Counted from the stretch's first letter, positions 24,201-36,900 are shown. The stretch is 64,000 nucleotides of DNA from Ligula intestinalis (GCA_036362985.1 JAYGXS010000001.1:22304585-22368584); one strand, 5' to 3'. Program-made: numbers and translations. Notes: generated from the letters alone by a model not told the origin.

Positions 24201-27200
24201 GTTTTCTTCAATATGCGCGCCTGGGTCCCTCTTGATCAAATGGTCGGCATCTACCTCAAGTTATTTCTTGTCAAAACAGAGTTTCATTTTCAGCTTCAGT
24301 TGATGTTAACAGCCCTTTCACAACATTATGTAATTTCTAAACGTGCGCAGATAACCAAACTCGAGCAAAACGTTAGGTTTTGCAAACACGTTCCACAAAA
24401 CGCGTTGGGTTTATATGTGCATATCTTACAATATCGCAGTTTTCCACAATCAATAGAATATGGAATCGTGCTCTTACTACCTTAGAGAATTTTAAATGAA
24501 AGTTTTTCTATTTATTATACTCACGATACCGTTAAGGTTAGATCCGACCCTTTGAGATGTAATAAGAACTGCCGTACAAGCAAGGCTTAGGTGACATTAT
24601 AAATGACGGTAAAGGCTAAATATGAAGAGTGATTTCCAAATTGAACGAATTTTTTCTTAGTCAGCTTTTTGCCTCTGCTTCTTCGCTTTCCTCTGCTGGC
24701 CAACACTGCACATTTACAGATTTGAATCTGATTTAGACTCAAAATGAAAATGACATCCGTATTTTCATTTACTCCTATCTTTTTTTCAAACAAAATGTCC
24801 CAACTACCAAGTGTCTTCTCTCCTTTGTCTCTGACAATAGTTGCTGGGCCAAAGGGTGCATCATAATTTCGCCTGGAATCTTGCTATTTATAGATAGGCC
24901 TTGACGTAACATTGCTTATTTTCATGTCCTTCGCGGAATTTCCGATTCCTGGCGATTGGTTTACACAATTTGTGGATCACGCCATTTCTCTCCAATTTTC
25001 CGAGCCATAAGAATTCGCATATAAGGCGAGACGTAGTAGTCTATATGTTTTTTCTTGTTTTCCATACTTCTGTGAGAAAATTTCATAAGGGTTGGCGTGA
25101 GTATGCATGCGCATTTCTTGACTACTCCTGCGCCATCTGCTTCATAACAAAATATTCACATGCGCCTCTTCCGAGTGGGCTATCTCCTAACTTGAAGATT
25201 ATTTGAATTTCCTTGCTCAATTCGTCCAATACAGCAAGCGAAATTCCACGATCTTTCCCAAAAATGTGGTCTTCAAGGGTCCATCTTATCCCTCTCATTT
25301 CTTCTCTCTAACTACTAATGAATAGAAATCGCTAACTGACTAATTCTCTGTTAAATATGCACATTATGTGCTTGTCGGTCATTCTCTTGAAAATAAGACG
25401 CGTCTCCAGATGCTGAAGGATTGCCTGGACCACGTCTCACCATAATTATCGGAAAAAGAATTTACTAACGCATAATCAAAAATCAGTTCAGTGCGTTTTC
25501 CGATTTTTGCCCTGGCTCGAGCTTGAATCCTTTGATACTCTGCCCAGTCAGGTGTCTTGAGTCCGGTACCTCTGGATTTCAGTGATAGTGGTCATCTACT
25601 TAAAAACCAGAGGTCAGTCCAGTGCGCCCTGCGTTTTGTGACATTCTCCAAGCCCTGCATCCTTAGAAATCCTGCCCAATGAGGAATCCTCGTTCCGGTA
25701 CCTCAATGTCATTCGGACATCCAATCTTCCATTCACTCTTCACGTTGAAACTATTGTCACTAAAATTCCTTTACCTTTTTATTATATCCTATCACACACC
25801 TCAGTCCCAAATCTAGCAAGATATAAATGCGTTTACTTACCTCCTCATTCTCTATCGTTCTTCGGCTATTTTTACAGCTATTTAAAGGAAGACTTGTTGG
25901 TTTGTAAACATATCCAACGAATTTGCTCTTCACTTGCCAGCTTAGACTATAATGCAATGACACCACAACGGTCGCGCATTGCACTGATCAAATTCTAGAT
26001 GACATTGTCAAACTCGTTTCACTCTGACCTCATAACTGCAAAGACGTTCCATCCCACTTGCGAAGGCTTCTGACACATATCTTGCTATACATGACTTTAC
26101 TAACGTTCTTTAGTGCTATTTCAAGCACACTAATCCACGCGTAGAGACTGATGTACACTGAAACTGTCGTCATACTTGACGTACATTTTATGTAAACCTT
26201 TAGATTCTCGTGCATTTTTTTAAATGCATCCCGTGGCCTGAGTAAGTGCGATCATTTGTTTCGAAACAATGTTGAGTCTACTTTTACAGTAAAACATATA
26301 GATTCCGAATGGTCTAAAGCAAGCATTCGTCGCTGGGTTTACAATGTCGCACGGTATTTTTTGCCGCGAAACGTGTGACGCTTGCGAGAGCAGACCAATA
26401 TACGCGATGCCATTCCCCGCTGACTTGAACCAAGTATTTACGGACCCTCGACGGGAGCCAATGTGAGTCCAGTTATGCGCCATAGTCCATTACCACCGGT
26501 AAATTGTTGTGTTTTAAAACAAGTGCGGCGTCCTTATGTTTGCTGCTTGGCATGTTGCCTGTTGGCGCGATAAATCGGTCCAATTACGGCAAAAATATGA
26601 TGCGACCTCAAGGACACGATGGATTGAGTTCAGGTTATATTGGTATTTAAAATTCGCGTATTGCACGTTGACCTTTGCTGTGTTTCCTCAGTGGGGGCGC
26701 AAAGTTTATCCTTGCCGATAGACTTGGTCTAAATTCTTACTGTTTTAGGCTAATTTGATCGTGATTTGCACATATGTGTCATTTAGCGGATATATGAAAT
26801 CTGCAAGCATTGCGATCAGAAGCTGCAGATGGTTTTCAATAGAGGTAGTAACAACTCTTAAATCCAAATGGACGGACAGTGTTTGTTGGCACATATCCGG
26901 TGGAAAATGCCACCCCCTCGAGACGAGTTGTTTTCATATTGAATACGGCATTTATCCCTTATTATTTAATCTTTAGTTCTAGGCCAAGCGGTTTAGCTTT
27001 ACAGTCTTTTCCGAAAGATACTCAACAAATTATATGGTGAAAGTAGATTAGGTGTCGTGTTATCGACTTAGTTTTGCCAAAGTGATTTATCCAACTAACA
27101 ACCGGGACCATTCAAACATTCAACACGATTTTGACCTTTGCCATATGGTGCAAAGTCGTTTTTGGTGACGCGAAGTGTCTGCGAGCATCAAATTACCTTA

Positions 27201-29480
27201 ATGATTACTTGAAAAAGTAATCCTCCTTTTCGTCATGCTATGGTTAGTAGTTTTACTGTCAACCTACAGCTTAACTTCTTTGAATAATTTAAATCTTTCA
27301 TATCCTCCGGCAAATTTCCTTTAGTTGAGCGCTGTTTGTGAAAGTAAATGGTGGATGCACTTTGCCGTTAACCAAATTATTCAATTACAGTGGATGCACT
27401 ATCTGATGAAATCCAACGATTTTTACAAGTAAATCCCTCTTACTGTAGTAAAGAAATGATCGTTCTTCACAACAGGGCGTATTATGATTTATGAAGAAAT
27501 ATAACGTTTCATAGAAACACCAGCTTTTTTAACAAAGTGGAACATTCCGAAATAGTGGAAATTGCGCAAACTAAGTAAACTTAAATTTTACATGTAGAGG
27601 AAGCCCGTTCATGCAAAACCACCGAGTAAATAAAGCAGCAAAAATAAAATTACGTCGGAAAATAATCGTTTTGTCAAGTTGTCGAATACATATGCTTCCA
27701 TATTACGTGCAATATGGTTTTTACCGAAGAGCCTAAATTCAGAAAATATATTCTTACACGTTTTCGCAAGAACTGCTAGTTGTTCCTTTCGTTCATGCAT
27801 CGCTTGACTTATCTTGGGCTAAGGCAACCACGTTTTCGCTTGCTGTGCCCCATTGGGATATCATAGGAGTAATAAATATCTTAAGCTCACTTCCGGATAT
27901 GCCGGTCAGTGAAAAATAAATTTAACTAGAATTTTCGGGTAAAATTGTAAACGTGCCATTTTTTGTACATTAAGAGTAATTGCCTTCCGCGATATTTTTT
28001 GCAATTAGTTTGATATTTCTTTTACGAAAAGGTTCAGATCTTCCCTGAAATTCTGATTAAGTCTCTATGATTTTCTCTAGCTTAAGTCAATTGACCATAA
28101 ATAATGATTAAATTCTATGTACTTACCCAAACCTCCAAAATAAGATATATCTTAAAAGCTTTTACGTAAATAACCAGTTTTGAAATATTTTTTCTTATGC
28201 AGCTGTCTTTGTGTGTCAGAGTTTCAGAACCACCCAATCATGTGAACTCATTGCCGAGAAAAAATGGACGCCCACTGCAAAAGTCGCGAATGAGTATGCT
28301 TAAGATTGATTTAGAAAAATTCGACCAAAAGTTAAATTTTGAAAAAAATGCTTTATTTATATATTTTGGCGTCTGATGTCTGCGTACCTTATTTTTTTTT
28401 GATGATAAAGTCAAGATCAGAATGGGAAACTTTGGCCAGTGGATTGATTTCCCTAACAATAAAGGATATCTCTTCTGTTATAAATAAAGCAGCTAAATGT
28501 TTTATCTAAATCGGAACAGTTTTCAGCATATTTGGTTACTTCTAGTCTACGTTCTGAAATAACAAATGCAAAGCAGAGTGGCAATAATATCAACGGTGAT
28601 TTTTGAAAAAACTGGTTCGCAATGACCCGTGACAACTCTGTCAAAAGTTTGCTATGTTAATTGTCTCCAAATTCATATCGATTGTACAATTAATTTGGTT
28701 GCCATAAACTAATAAAGTTCTCAAACGCATATCTTGCCTGTAACCCATCAAATATAAAATATAAATTTAATATGGAGTAAAGCAAAGAACAACCTTAAAA
28801 GTTTTTACTCAATTTTATGGCACAAAACTTGGCAGCTTTGCAAAATATAATTTTTAAAACTTATTTCGCTCTTCTTTTTCCAAAATTAATGCGCTATCTC
28901 CTAATTACACTAACCTCAATTTCGTGGACGCAAAACAAAATTTTTCGTTTTGAGAACAGATATAATTTAAAAGTTTCTGCTCTTCAGGAATGTTCTTTGA
29001 AAGTGCATTTTTCACACACGAGAAGTTATTTTCTGCAGCGTTTAGTAGCATAGGAAATTCCTCGGCTATCAACAAACGCTGGATTTCGCCTATTTGGGCC
29101 TATTTTTACTCCCACTATTCTGATCTGAACGGAAGTAAATTCTAATAAACGACATTTTGCACCTTAAGTCAACCCAATGAACTAAATAAGCAACCTCAAG
29201 TGTGCGTTAAATCCTTTCATCCCCAACCTTTAATCAGACATTTAATCTACTGTACTACCTATAGAAATAAGTCTAAAATAGATTAGTCGTTTACATGGGG
29301 CAAATATTTATACGTGTTCAGAAATGAAAGAATAATGTAATGTTACCTTCGTATAGGTCCGTCTACTCGCGTTACTAACGAAATTGACTATAAAAGATTA
29401 AGTCCATCTACAGGTACCTTAATTACTCATGTTTATCGACGGTGATTAAAGTGGAAGTAGAATTCCGATGTTTCTACTGC
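18250..29480. other. Long gene-free stretch
   Basis: Mostly AT-rich. I looked for splice-bordered frames, tRNA-like arms and long inverted repeats and found none convincing. A 104-codon frame at 19067-19381 has no recognisable family. A small TTATG run occurs at about 22343-22360. Confidence 0.35.
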
Positions 29481-30850
29481 ACTCTATTTTCCTCTCTTGT
29501 CCGTGTCCAGGGTCAAGCCAGAACCATTGAGCTGGAATCACCTACATGTGACTGGCAAGGCAAAATCCGCACCTAAGCGTATCACCATGCTCCTTCCTCC
29601 ACAACAAACACTTGGCCAGAAGTTCGCACCACAATAAGAGAATAGAGGCGCCAGGCAGCTGGCGCGGCCTGAGCCTGTCGGTTACGACACCGCGCCGCAC
29701 AAGACCTGGCCACAGCCTGCACTTGGCCACAATTTGCATATATCATAATGGGTGCGACACGAATCACACAGGCGGCGGAGAAGCCACATAGGCAGGAGCC
29801 GAAGAGCACACTTCTCATTTACACGAGAGGTGCCAGTGTTGGTTGGTTATAGGGGATTATAGGTGCGATGCATACGTTGGTGGGGAGACTGTGTCCTCTG
29901 AATGGGTAGCATGACGGATGCGCTGGACTACCACAGGGACCAGATCAGGATACAAGAGGCGTTATTCTGGTTGGGCTCCCAGAACAAATGCCAAACATGG
30001 AAGGCGGGCGTGGCGGTACACGTAGGTGCAGCCTCACGCCCTACCAGCCACCTGCGTCTGATCCAGCCTCCGGTTTTCTTGACTCTGTCTTGACATCGGG
30101 CTGGGCCACTTGAGGAAAGAAAGACTGCGGTGGATGCGGTGCAAGTTTACCACCATTTAAAAGTATATCATGCCCAAGTCACCATTCCTGTACCACCGTG
30201 CTGTGGATCACGCCGTAGATCTCATCGAAATCGACGGTAGAACTGTCGGTGGGAAGACTATGTGATTAGATAAGCGGGCCTGTGGTGATGTACCACAGGC
30301 TTTTGTCGAGGCGAATGTGGCCTAATAGGCCTATGTGGTAGGTGAATGTGCGTAGGCAATATGGCAGTTCAGAGGGACGTGGTGACGGGATGTCTTAGAC
30401 CAGGCACTCATTCATCCATCTCTGTGTACTGTTTTCCAAGTAACCGGTCAGGCCGATGCGCGTGGTGAATGTGCAATCGCGATGAGGATAAGTTCATATC
30501 GGGTCTTCATCGCTATTAGTGGAGGCCGTGGTGTTGAGGGAAGCGCCTGATGGGACGTTGGAGGTTGCTTCAATGGAAATGTTGGTGGTGGTGGTGGTGG
30601 TGGGAATGAGGAAAGGGGTGTCGGTGGTGCTAGACGCAGAGGTTGCTGAAGGGAGGATGCTGCTGGTGATCGAGGGCAACAAAATATTGGGAGTGTGTTC
30701 ACCGGGATGGATGTCAAATGGTTTGATGTCAGCGTCCGTCGAGGTCGAAGTTGATGCTATTGAGGTACTGTTATATTGCGTCCAAAGATATCCGATGACG
30801 CCGCTTCACGCGCAGAAGGTGCGTTAGCAGCGTGACAGCGCGAATATGGC
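29480..30850. other. GC-richer block with a (GGT)n microsatellite
   Basis: Base composition rises relative to both flanks and CpG is frequent (GGCGCGGCC, ACACCGCGCC). A (GGT)7 run lies at about 30583-30603. Open frames on both strands are low-complexity shadows of the GGT run. This may be part of an old retroelement or a CpG-containing regulatory block; neither is demonstrated. Confidence 0.3.
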
Positions 30851-31087
30851 GTGGGCAACTGCCACATCTCGCGTGAGCTGCGAACTGCTGAAGCCATATC
30901 CCCCCTCCCAGTCTAGTAAAAAATACAATGACTTCCCCAACTCACATTTTGTGCTGTTATGTAGTCTGACCAAAGTAATTAGCCACCCAAGGAACACACT
31001 GACGAACATTGTTTCCATTGTCAGTGTCTACGAACCAGGTGGCCGAGCAGTCATCACGCCAATCTCCAACATGGATGATTAAATGTC

Positions 31088-31375
31088 AGTCGCTGATGAA
31101 CGTTCGCCGACCACCAAGGGAACTCACTCGTCCCACTCTGCCGTGGGTCTCATTTCTTGACAGCGGTCGTAGCGGCTAGTAGTATAGGCATATGATAGTG
31201 CCAGCAAAGACATGATAAATTGGATTGATCACTTCTGGCTAATTAGCTGTCACCGGAAATACTATCTGTCTAGACCACTAGCCGCTACGACTGCTGTCAT
31301 GGTCGGGGCAATGAGACCCAAGGCAGAGCGGGACAAGTGAGTTCTGTGAGCGATCAGTGAACGTCCATCAACGAG
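31088..31375. repeat. Inverted pair of SINE head modules around a reversed SINE tail
   Basis: About 31088-31185 reads forward (AACTCACTCGTCCCACTCTG, then TGGGTCTCAT, then GTCGTAGCGGCTAG). About 31275-31375 is its reverse complement at roughly 80% identity. Between them (about 31190-31265) lies a reversed, decayed SINE tail in which the minus strand reads AGCTAATTAGCCAGAA. The same head module occurs at 33.0, 37.4 and 44.15 kb. The arms of about 95 nt could fold back on each other. Confidence 0.65.
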
Positions 31376-31400
31376 TGTCAATATCTCCCGACCTAAACTG

Positions 31401-31545
31401 GCTCGTGGTTGAATGGTTAGGGTGTTAGACTCTGATCAAAAAGGTCGCGAGTTCGAGTGTCGAGTGGTGCCGGCTATGACTGGCTGCCGACAACTAATAG
31501 GCCAGAAATAGCCATTCGAGTCTCCCTTGTCTTTGTTAGCAAACC
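31401..31545 (+). repeat. tRNA-derived SINE, forward copy with decayed hammerhead tail
   Basis: The tRNA-like part has an A-box-like TGGTTGAATGGTTAGGG and a B-box-like GAGTTCGAGTGT (near 31450-31460). It is followed by TATGACTGG, then a mutated core (CTGCCGA for CTGATGA), GGCCAGAAA, TAGCCATT, and the family's end CTCCCTTGTCTTTGTTAGC. Confidence 0.7.
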
Positions 31546-32146
31546 TACGTGATTAAATTCCAGCAAATATCCAGTACCTCTGACGAAGTTTTTAGAGATT
31601 AAGGACGCGACTGCTGGCCATCCGACAGCAACTATCCTTGGTGAAGAAGACAGCCGTTTACTCTCATAAGTAGGCTACAGCATAGCGAATGAATCCTATA
31701 AATACTGCAATTCCCTGTGCATGAATTACCCGTATAAAATAGTTTATGGGATGTTGGTAGAACATTAATTTAAAACGGCACGCAAAAAACATAACTGTTC
31801 CAGACAGTGCGTTGATTTCTTCTCAATGGCTTACTACAACTAACAAGACTCCACCCCTCTCTTGGAGCCTATTGCACGCACGTTGCCATGACGACCCTAA
31901 AATGACACGTGGCAACTTTCACTCACCAGTGGAAAACCTTGCGCTGGTAAAAAGGCAAAAAACCACAGAGTCAGCAGATTAGACTTAGTTAGTTGTTTTC
32001 ATTGCGAAGGAAGACAAATCTATTACTTCCTGTGTGACGTGAAAAGCAAGAGACGTGACGAAATATACGGAAAGTATCAAAACGCGTAAAACAGTGTGCA
32101 GTTAGCGGTATAAAACTTTATGGAAACGATTTATTTTTAGGTATAA

Positions 32147-32328
32147 CCGTAAAAGACAGAGAAGTTAGAATAGCTATTTCTGGCTTATTAGCCGTGGTCA
32201 ACTAGCGATGCCCAATCCCAAAGTTGCCGCTGAACTTCCTGCCACACTCGAGTTTCGAGCCTGTGATCTCTTCAGTCAGAATTACACGTCCTAATCATTG
32301 AGCCACGAGTTCGCTCTCTTGTTGGTTT
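32147..32328 (-). repeat. tRNA-derived SINE, reverse copy
   Basis: On the minus strand an A-box-like CGTGGCTCAATGATTAGG and a B-box-like GGCTCGAAACTCG precede the tail ACGGCTAATAAGCCAGAAA and TAGCTATTC, ending TCTGTCTTTTAC. The hammerhead-core position reads TTGACCA, so it is inactive by sequence. Confidence 0.65.
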
Positions 32329-32353
32329 AAAATTGAGAGTATATAGTAAAAGG

Positions 32354-32484
32354 TAACCGTACACCAATCTGTCTCAGTATGAACCCATCCTGATTGATGC
32401 CGTTGCAGTCTTGGACGTGTCCATCAACTACGACGCGGCATCGACCAGGATGAGTTCATCCGAGAACAGATGGGTGTACGGTTA
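32354..32484. repeat. Inverted repeat, 49-bp arms, 33-bp spacer
   Basis: Left arm 32354-32402 begins TAACCGTACACC; right arm 32436-32484 ends GGTGTACGGTTA. The arms match along their length at about 85% by eye, giving a hairpin-forming foldback between two SINE copies. It is not part of the SINE consensus that I can see. Confidence 0.75.
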
Positions 32485-32744
32485 GCTAATGCAATTCAAT
32501 ATGTTTTGGAGCATACAAATTTTGCTTAACGTGTTTGTAGTGCGTTTGATCAGGTATCCTCCTGTCGATACAATTTAAACTGTGCTAGCGATCAGCAGTG
32601 AATCCTCCTTCATGAAGCAAACGTGTGCAAGCCATACTACGCATTTCTGATATATTATGGAAAATAGGCGCTCAAAAATTGGTCGCGAAACACGCTAATC
32701 CCGCTGTGCTTTCGAGCTAGCGTTCGAATCCCGCCAGCAGCCAC

Positions 32745-33053
32745 TCATCAACAGAAATACGCAGCCAACAAAGAGAGGAGAGAACGGAATGGCCATTTTC
32801 TGCTCATTGGGCGTCAGCAGCCAACCCTATTCAACCCCAGGGATAGCTACTACCGAGGCTCGAACCCGCCAACTTGTCGACTGGAAGTCCAACGTTCTAA
32901 CCACAGTGCCTCGGGCTCCTTGCTTTGTCGGTTTTGATAGGGAGTATACGCAATTCTGTATAGGCGCTAACCGTTAAGTGGCTGCTGGCGGGCGTTGGGA
33001 GCGAGGTTAGAGGCACAACAAGGCGAGTTAGTTCCGTAACCGATCGGTGAGCG
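32745..33053 (-). repeat. Near full-length SINE with head module, tRNA-like part and tail
   Basis: Minus-strand order: head module (33053 down to about 32926, beginning GCGCTCACCGATCGGTTACG), then ACAAAGCAAGGAGCCCGAGG, then a tRNA-like body (32920-32855) with A box TGGTTAGAACG and B box GGTTCGAGCC (32857-32866), then the tail with GCAGAAAATGGCCATTCC. The anticodon region GTTGGACTTCCAG resembles tRNA-Arg(TCT)-type SINE heads. The CTGATGA of the tail is altered to CTGACGC with one nearby base missing. Confidence 0.7.
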
Positions 33054-33085
33054 CTTTTTTATCATTGCGTATATTACCGCTCGAA

Positions 33086-33262
33086 ACCAGCAAGTCAAGG
33101 AACATGGGGCGCAGTTTCTAGAACCTAAGAGTGTAGCCATAAAAGGCCGCGGGTTCGAGTCCCGGTAGCCGCAACGCCTGCAATTGTGTATGGCTGGCTG
33201 ATGACGGCTTATAAGCCAGAAATGCCCTTTCCACACTTCACTGTCTTTGTCAGTCATGCACT
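33086..33262 (+). repeat. tRNA-derived SINE, forward copy with intact B box
   Basis: The B box GGTTCGAGTCC (33152-33162) matches the RNA polymerase III consensus exactly and sits in a T-arm-like CGGG/CCCG hairpin. The tail follows at once and carries the hammerhead-like block at 33192-33236. The element ends CTGTCTTTGTCAG. It is divergent with the reverse SINE on its left, sharing the head module between them. Confidence 0.75.
33192..33236 (+). ncRNA. Hammerhead-like ribozyme fold in a SINE tail (copy 1)
   Basis: CTGATGA (33198-33204) is followed by the hairpin GGCT-TATA-AGCC and GAAA (33219-33222), with a C-A mismatch where the usual 10.1-11.1 pair would be. Helix I strand GGCTGG pairs with CCA and then partly after the cleavage-site position. 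Helix III is damaged here (one pair left). Order and spacing match a type I hammerhead: helix I strand, CTGATGA, helix II, GAAA, short helix III, NUH, helix I strand. Activity of this copy is doubtful; it is evidence for the family fold. Confidence 0.45.
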
Positions 33263-33297
33263 TTTACCTATGTATACATATATGCACGCATAAATAA

Positions 33298-33470
33298 CCG
33301 ACCAAGATACAAAAGATCAGAATGGCAATTTCTGTTTTATTACTAGACGGTCACTAGACGGTCACTAGATGGTCATACCCAATCCAAAATGTAAAACACC
33401 TGGGATTCAAAACGGAATCTTTTTAGCTTGAATTGAAGGCTCTATAAATGGGCCATGAGTCCTAATGTTC
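33298..33470 (-). repeat. SINE, reverse copy with an 11-12-bp tandem expansion in the tail
   Basis: The minus strand has a decayed tRNA-like part ending TTGAATCCC, then GGTATGACC, then three copies of a CTAGTGACCGT-type unit (33345-33377), then AACAGAAATTGCCATTC. The expansion falls exactly where other copies have CTGATGA and the 5' side of helix II, so the ribozyme-like core is destroyed. Confidence 0.65.
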
Positions 33471-33559
33471 TGCTGATTGTTCTCGCGAATATTAATTATG
33501 ATGGTATGAAGCTAATCGATAGTGTTACATGACATGTCCACCCCGTCTAGAGAACTTGG

Positions 33560-33706
33560 ATGCAGTCCCATAGTACAGCTACTGGAGCAGCGAAAATTCT
33601 GAAAGACGGGACTAAAGCAAAAGTGCTCACACTAGGGATTGACTGATGATGGCTAACATGCCAGAAATGGCCACTCCTTTCCCTTTCCCTTTGTCGGTAT
33701 TGGATT
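33560..33706 (+). repeat. SINE tail, forward copy
   Basis: The 5' part is poorly conserved. The tail has CTGATGA (33643-33649), then a fully paired four-base-pair hairpin TGGC/GCCA with loop TAACAT, then GAAA (33664-33667) and TGGCCACT. The U expected at 16.1 is C. This copy shows that helix II can pair completely, including the closing T-A pair. Confidence 0.65.
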
Positions 33707-33789
33707 ATCTGCATATATTATTAGGCACAAGAGAAACCCCTCCCCATAACTTAATCAGTGAGCGTCACTCCATCATATATACGTATGCA

Positions 33790-33905
33790 TGGAGTTGAAC
33801 TGACAAATACGAGGAGAGCGGAATGAAAAATTTCTGGCCTGTTACTCATCATCAGCCAGTCATATCCAGGCCAGGAATTGTGACGTCCAAGATCCGAACC
33901 AGGGA
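33790..33905 (-). repeat. SINE tail, reverse copy
   Basis: The minus strand reads TATGACTGGCTGATGA ... GGCCAGAAA ... CATTCCGCTCTCC, the family tail. The tRNA-like part is missing or too decayed to see. Confidence 0.65.
33816..33861 (-). ncRNA. Hammerhead-like ribozyme fold in a SINE tail (copy with intact core)
   Basis: All conserved core bases are present on the minus strand: CTGATGA (33855 down to 33849), GAAA (33834 down to 33831) and an AUU triplet before the expected cleavage point. Helix I strand GACTGG pairs at five of six positions with CCGCTC. Helix III has two pairs (AT/AT) with a five-base loop. Helix II keeps only its two core-proximal pairs (TG/CA), which is its weak point. Confidence 0.45.
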
Positions 33906-33909
33906 CATT

Positions 33910-36900
33910 TATTCATTTATTGCAACAATCTACAATTGCACCCCACCGGCTCGGAGAGTTATTTCAGAAGCCTAGTGCATTAAAATTTTAGAGGGGTCAT
34001 GTACAGGCCAGATTATTCAGTGTTCGTTAAATTTGGAGAATTTTTAACGCTCTTAGATTAATACTACTGTCGGTTAGCGCCATCAGGTTCACAAATGTTA
34101 TTCAAAAAGTATCTTACGTGGTTATCATCCGTGGTAGTATTAACTGAGTACGAGCAAGTATTTTTATCTGAAAATAAAGGGTTCTAGTAATTACCCCGTC
34201 TTGCTGTCGATATCCGTCCATTCCCTAACTAGAGGCACTCCAGGACATAACCCGAGTCAGGCAACTATTGCGTGGCGCTTTACGTTAATGCCCTGAAAGT
34301 AAACATGGCTAAAAAAGATGAAATCTGGCAATGGAATGTTGCGTAATTTAAAAAAAATTTATTTCAGCAAACTGATTTTTAATTTGCACCAACATTGCAG
34401 GCTGACGAAGTAGTACGCTCTATCAGGATTCATCTCACTAGTGCTAGCCAGTGATTGTCACCCACATTTGCAAGTTAAAGCCAGCGTATACCACAGCCCA
34501 ACGCGAAACTTTGTTATTTAAACTCAACAGAATTCACTGGAACGACAGTTTGATTTTACTGTCCACGATATTCCCTGTGTGATCTGACAAATTCTGATAG
34601 TTCATACATGAGTCTTTAGGTTCCGCATCCAACCTCTCGACTGTCCACGAGTGAGAAGTGAACCCAAATTTGCATAACCAGGGAAAAAAAATCGAACGTA
34701 GATATTTATATATGTACATGGAATCGGGCGCAGAAAATGCACAGACAAGCATACAGATTCTCTCTTTAGAAAATCTGTGAAAGTGGAGTGTACAAGAACT
34801 ACGCAGTTGCCACTGGCGAGGTGGCATGGGAGTGTGGGGTGGGGTGGTGTACGTGTAGATAAAAGAAGAATTACGAAGGGGTTTCAATTCATTTTCAAGT
34901 TTAAACTTCGGGCCGGAGGTGGAGTGGAAAGAGCGTCTCCAGTCACCTTGGTTGAGGCTAGGGGGTCACAATCAGGCAAACTCGACGAGAGGTTGTGTTC
35001 CCAGCTCACTGGAGTTCTGCGCATCTTCTGTGCTCTGTGCCCCGCGATTGTCACTCTCTGTCTTTCCTTAAAGTCAAAAAATGCAACCAAGAGGTAAGTT
35101 TCTGTGTCTTCTTGGTTTTATGGTCTGATACAGGTGATTATTCGTCATGGAATGATATAAAAGCATTCTTCTACTCAGTGCTACCCGGGCTAGTTTAAGA
35201 AACATGGAAATAAAACCAAAACGGCCAGACAAGCAGTGGGAACGCCCCTTTCTTGGAAATCTGGCTTTAATTGATAAGATGATTATTAAAGAGAAAATTG
35301 AAATCATTTTTGGCGCGATGATTAGGGTGAGATTACTAGTGTTAGGGTCAAACTTAGAAAACAGTTTGGGGTAAAAGTGAACGTTTGGGTTAAGGGTAGT
35401 GACAGGATGAGAGTAAGGATACGGAAAATTTCTTGTTTCATCAAATTGTGCAGATATCTAGGCGTATTACCGAGTGGAGGAGTTTTTATATCTTAGCAAA
35501 AAGCTAAATCCCACATGTGGCTTTGGCCTGTGCAGGTGTAGAAGTGGGCCTTCTCCGATCATCTAACACATGATTTAAATGGCGTCCTAAACATGATGTA
35601 AGCAGAGAATCCGTCCGCGCTAAATTCCAGAAAAAATTGAGTAGAATTTATGAATAGGCTTCAGTATAAGGTAGAGACAAGTTTGGGTTAAGATGGGAGT
35701 TGATATGAGCAGTAGGGCAGGGCTAGGGATACACGTAAGGCTACGGTTTAAGTTGATGTTAGGACTAGTGTCTGGGTTAGGGCACGGGAAGAGTGCCCCT
35801 ACCTGTAATTCTACTCAGACCCACCGTTATGACTTGGATGAGGCTCCCCTATTTCCGTATCCTGTGTATTAGGACATAAAAGCTGTCTACACCGAGATAA
35901 CTTCATACTCATACACATTTGACCTTTTGATAGGTGGACGATGGCTTCGTGTCAAATACGTCGAACGATCTTGTGAACTGCGTGTACAAATTGCAATTCA
36001 ACGGAACTACCAATTAGATGTAGGCGTGATTGGCGAAGACCACCCACATCGACCATACTATTGTTTGGAAAAAGTTTAAAAGGCACAGACTTCCACAAAT
36101 GATCAATTTAATTGTGAGGTTTCATTACTTCTCTCTCGTAAACGAGGAGCCAAGATGGCATAAGACCACTGCTCAGGGAACTAGGACGCTCGGTAGATAC
36201 GTAGGCGGACGAAAACTTCTCAAACTCAGCGGTGCACAATGAAACCCCTCTATAGTTCAAACATAGAGTTTTTATGAAGCTGGGTGTTCAAAAATCCTGT
36301 AGCCAAAGGGTATAATCTGATTTCTATTTTGCATGCTGGGTGACGTGTAAGCACGTGCTCCTATCTTTTAAAACAGATCCATTTATCGACGCTGTCTTGA
36401 CACCTGAAATGCGCTGCCTTGCTCAAAATTGCTTTTGTTTTCGATTAAAAGGCTCGAGGCTTGAAAAAGCAAAATAGCACACTTAAATACTCTTTATCTT
36501 ACAAAGCCCCTTCATCCAGTCGTTTTCTGCGGTCGAATATCCTCTGATCAAAACGATATCAGAGAGCAAAGTTCCATGAAGAAGTTTTCCAGGATGACTT
36601 GCACAAAACTCAACACCATGGGCATGCTAGTAGAGCTGCGTACATACTCTGTTCAATTTCGTTAAACCCCGCTTTGGTCGTGCGAAGCAAACAAGACGTG
36701 ATGTTCAGTTGTTGGACTAAAAGGCCAGCAAGAAACCTTTGGGACCTAAGGCTCGTGGAAGCCAGGGCACCCATTAAATTCGGAATATATTTTTTACTGA
36801 AGAAGCGGAATAGTCTTCACTGGCAGGTGCACTCAGGGCTTAGCTGGAAGATCGGAACCAGTCTTTAAATTGCCTTCCTATAACACGCATCGAAGGGATA

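Noticed and set aside
33086..33166. Functional tRNA gene (perfect B box)
   Set aside because: The acceptor and anticodon arms do not form and the sequence continues into the SINE tail.
31000..33905. CRISPR-like array because of many similar short repeats
   Set aside because: Copies are in both orientations, unevenly spaced, diverged, and carry tRNA-like promoters; this is a SINE cluster in eukaryotic DNA.
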